Source: Parietichytrium sp. I65-24A (taxonomy: Eukaryota > Sar > Bigyra > Thraustochytrida > Thraustochytriidae). From it: a DNA stretch of 64,000 nucleotides. A program made the translations under genes and the position numbers. The stretch lies in assembly GCA_012862575.1 (NCBI GenBank), contig BLSF01000036.1, positions 186,001 through 250,000 on the forward strand, written 5' to 3'. The notes under the pieces were generated by a model. The model saw nothing but the letters and a program-made list of their open reading frames with translations. It was not told where the DNA came from and did no database searches. Position 1 is the stretch's first letter; each line of letters starts with the position of its first letter. Below are positions 63,291-64,000 of this stretch, piece after piece.

Positions 63291-64000
63291 TTACATAGCA
63301 AAGCTTGGCATTTGCAGGGGTCTGGTTTCAAACCCCAATTCTTCCACAGGAATGCCATATTCGGCGAGTTTTTCCTCGTACGACTGCAACATTTTGTTGT
63401 GCAAGTCAATAGCAGAAGCGATGGTCTTGGAAAGATCACGGATCGCTTGGTTTTTGCCTTCAACGATATCATCCACATTTCTTTGCACCTTGCCCAAGAC
63501 TGCCGGGTCAAGATTGAATTGCTGCAGGATCTCGTTCAAATATCCGTCTGTTTTCTCGATCTCTTGGTTCAGCAAGCTGGCCTTCTTTTCGAGCAGAAGA
63601 TTCTTAAATCCGGTCTTTTGCTGAACGTCAAATACACTCTGCTGCAACTTATCGTGCAGTTCCTGCCTCTCGTTATCAAGGATTTCGAAGCGCTGCGAGA
63701 GAATTTCATGCTCCCAATTGACAGCTTTAAGTTGGTCTTCAACCACTCCCAAGTCACCCTTGGCCGACTCCAAGTTACTTTTAATCACCTCGTACTCTTG
63801 CAATTCAGCGCGCAGAGATTCCACATCCTTGAGAGCTTTCTTGAGCGGCTCGGACATCCTCTTGTTCTCTTGGGCTATCTCAAACATTAGTTTCTCATCG
63901 GCGGACTCCTTCTTCTTCATCTCGGCCACTTCCTCCTTGAGTGACTTGATGAGGTCCAAGTTGTTGTGCGTAATATCGTTGTAGTAATTTTTAATCTCGC
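63291..64000 (-). CDS. GAS8: DRC4/GAS8 (nexin-dynein regulatory complex subunit), 3' part
   Basis: The frame ends at 63291 and is open to the right edge, so the N-terminal half is outside the window. The visible 236 residues are nearly all coiled coil and match GAS8 segment by segment: NYYNDITHNNLDLIKSLKEEVAEMKKKE, NWEHEILSQRFEILDNERQELHDKL, VQQKTGFKNLLLEKKASLLNQEIEKTDGYLNEILQQFNLDP and YEEKLAEYGIPVEELGF. DRC4 is a core coiled-coil subunit of the nexin-dynein regulatory complex that links outer doublet microtubules and controls dynein in motile cilia. Its presence implies a motile flagellated stage. Confidence 0.95.
   Translation of the reverse strand, partial: EIKNYYNDITHNNLDLIKSLKEEVAEMKKKESADEKLMFEIAQENKRMSEPLKKALKDVESLRAELQEYEVIKSNLESAKGDLGVVEDQLKAVNWEHEILSQRFEILDNERQELHDKLQQSVFDVQQKTGFKNLLLEKKASLLNQEIEKTDGYLNEILQQFNLDPAVLGKVQRNVDDIVEGKNQAIRDLSKTIASAIDLHNKMLQSYEEKLAEYGIPVEELGFETRPLQMPSFAM

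Overview
This is eukaryotic nuclear DNA from a unicellular, probably flagellated protist. It holds mostly long, nearly intron-free genes on both strands, separated by spacers of 0.1 to 4 kb. Four short spliceosomal introns (74-95 nt) can be inferred. Three start with GTAAGT and carry a CTAAC branch-point-like motif, and one starts with GTACGT. The standard genetic code fits throughout. Ciliary genes (a DRC4/GAS8 homologue, a CEP164-like WW protein, a RABL3-like GTPase) show a ciliated ancestry. The combination of ciliary genes, an osmotroph-like secreted hydrolase, a peroxisomal acyl-CoA dehydrogenase and a SulP transporter fused to cyclic-nucleotide domains fits a heterotrophic stramenopile such as a labyrinthulomycete. 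That placement is inference; no rRNA or organelle sequence is present.

Layout. 1-3.3 kb: poor, repeat-rich sequence with an interrupted helical ORF on the minus strand and, on the plus strand, a broken open frame that looks like two PD-(D/E)XK nuclease-fold domains. 4.7-13.2 kb: a small basic unknown protein, two different ankyrin-repeat proteins and, between them, a secreted BTRD1-repeat/class C beta-lactamase-like serine hydrolase. 13.2-17.1 kb: gene-free spacer. 17.1-31.5 kb: a dense block with a small basic protein, the CEP164-like protein (2 exons), a type II membrane glycosyltransferase, a METTL13/EEF1AKMT4-type methyltransferase (2 exons), an OS-9/Erlectin-like ER lectin with two MRH domains (2 exons), RABL3 and a RhoGAP-like protein. 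33.3-53.5 kb: a large OSCA/TMEM63-like membrane protein, a Rad60/NIP45 SUMO-like protein, the CCR4-NOT scaffold NOT1 and a giant SulP transporter with STAS, three cNMP-binding-like and two EF-hand-like segments. 53.5-57.2 kb: gene-free spacer. 57.2-64 kb: a three-repeat MYB, a PTS1-bearing acyl-CoA dehydrogenase, an ICT1-type GGQ release factor (2 exons) and the 3' part of DRC4, which runs off the right edge.

The neighbours do not form an operon-like pathway. Shared themes are cilium biology (CEP164-like, RABL3, DRC4), ER/secretory quality control (OS-9-like lectin, glycosyltransferase) and gene expression (NOT1, MYB, methyltransferase, mitochondrial ribosome rescue). The most unusual items are the SulP multi-domain fusion, the tandem nuclease-like frame at the left end, the hydrolase with bacterial-type repeats, and introns placed so that retention stops translation. 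All functional calls come from reading motifs by eye; no database search was run.
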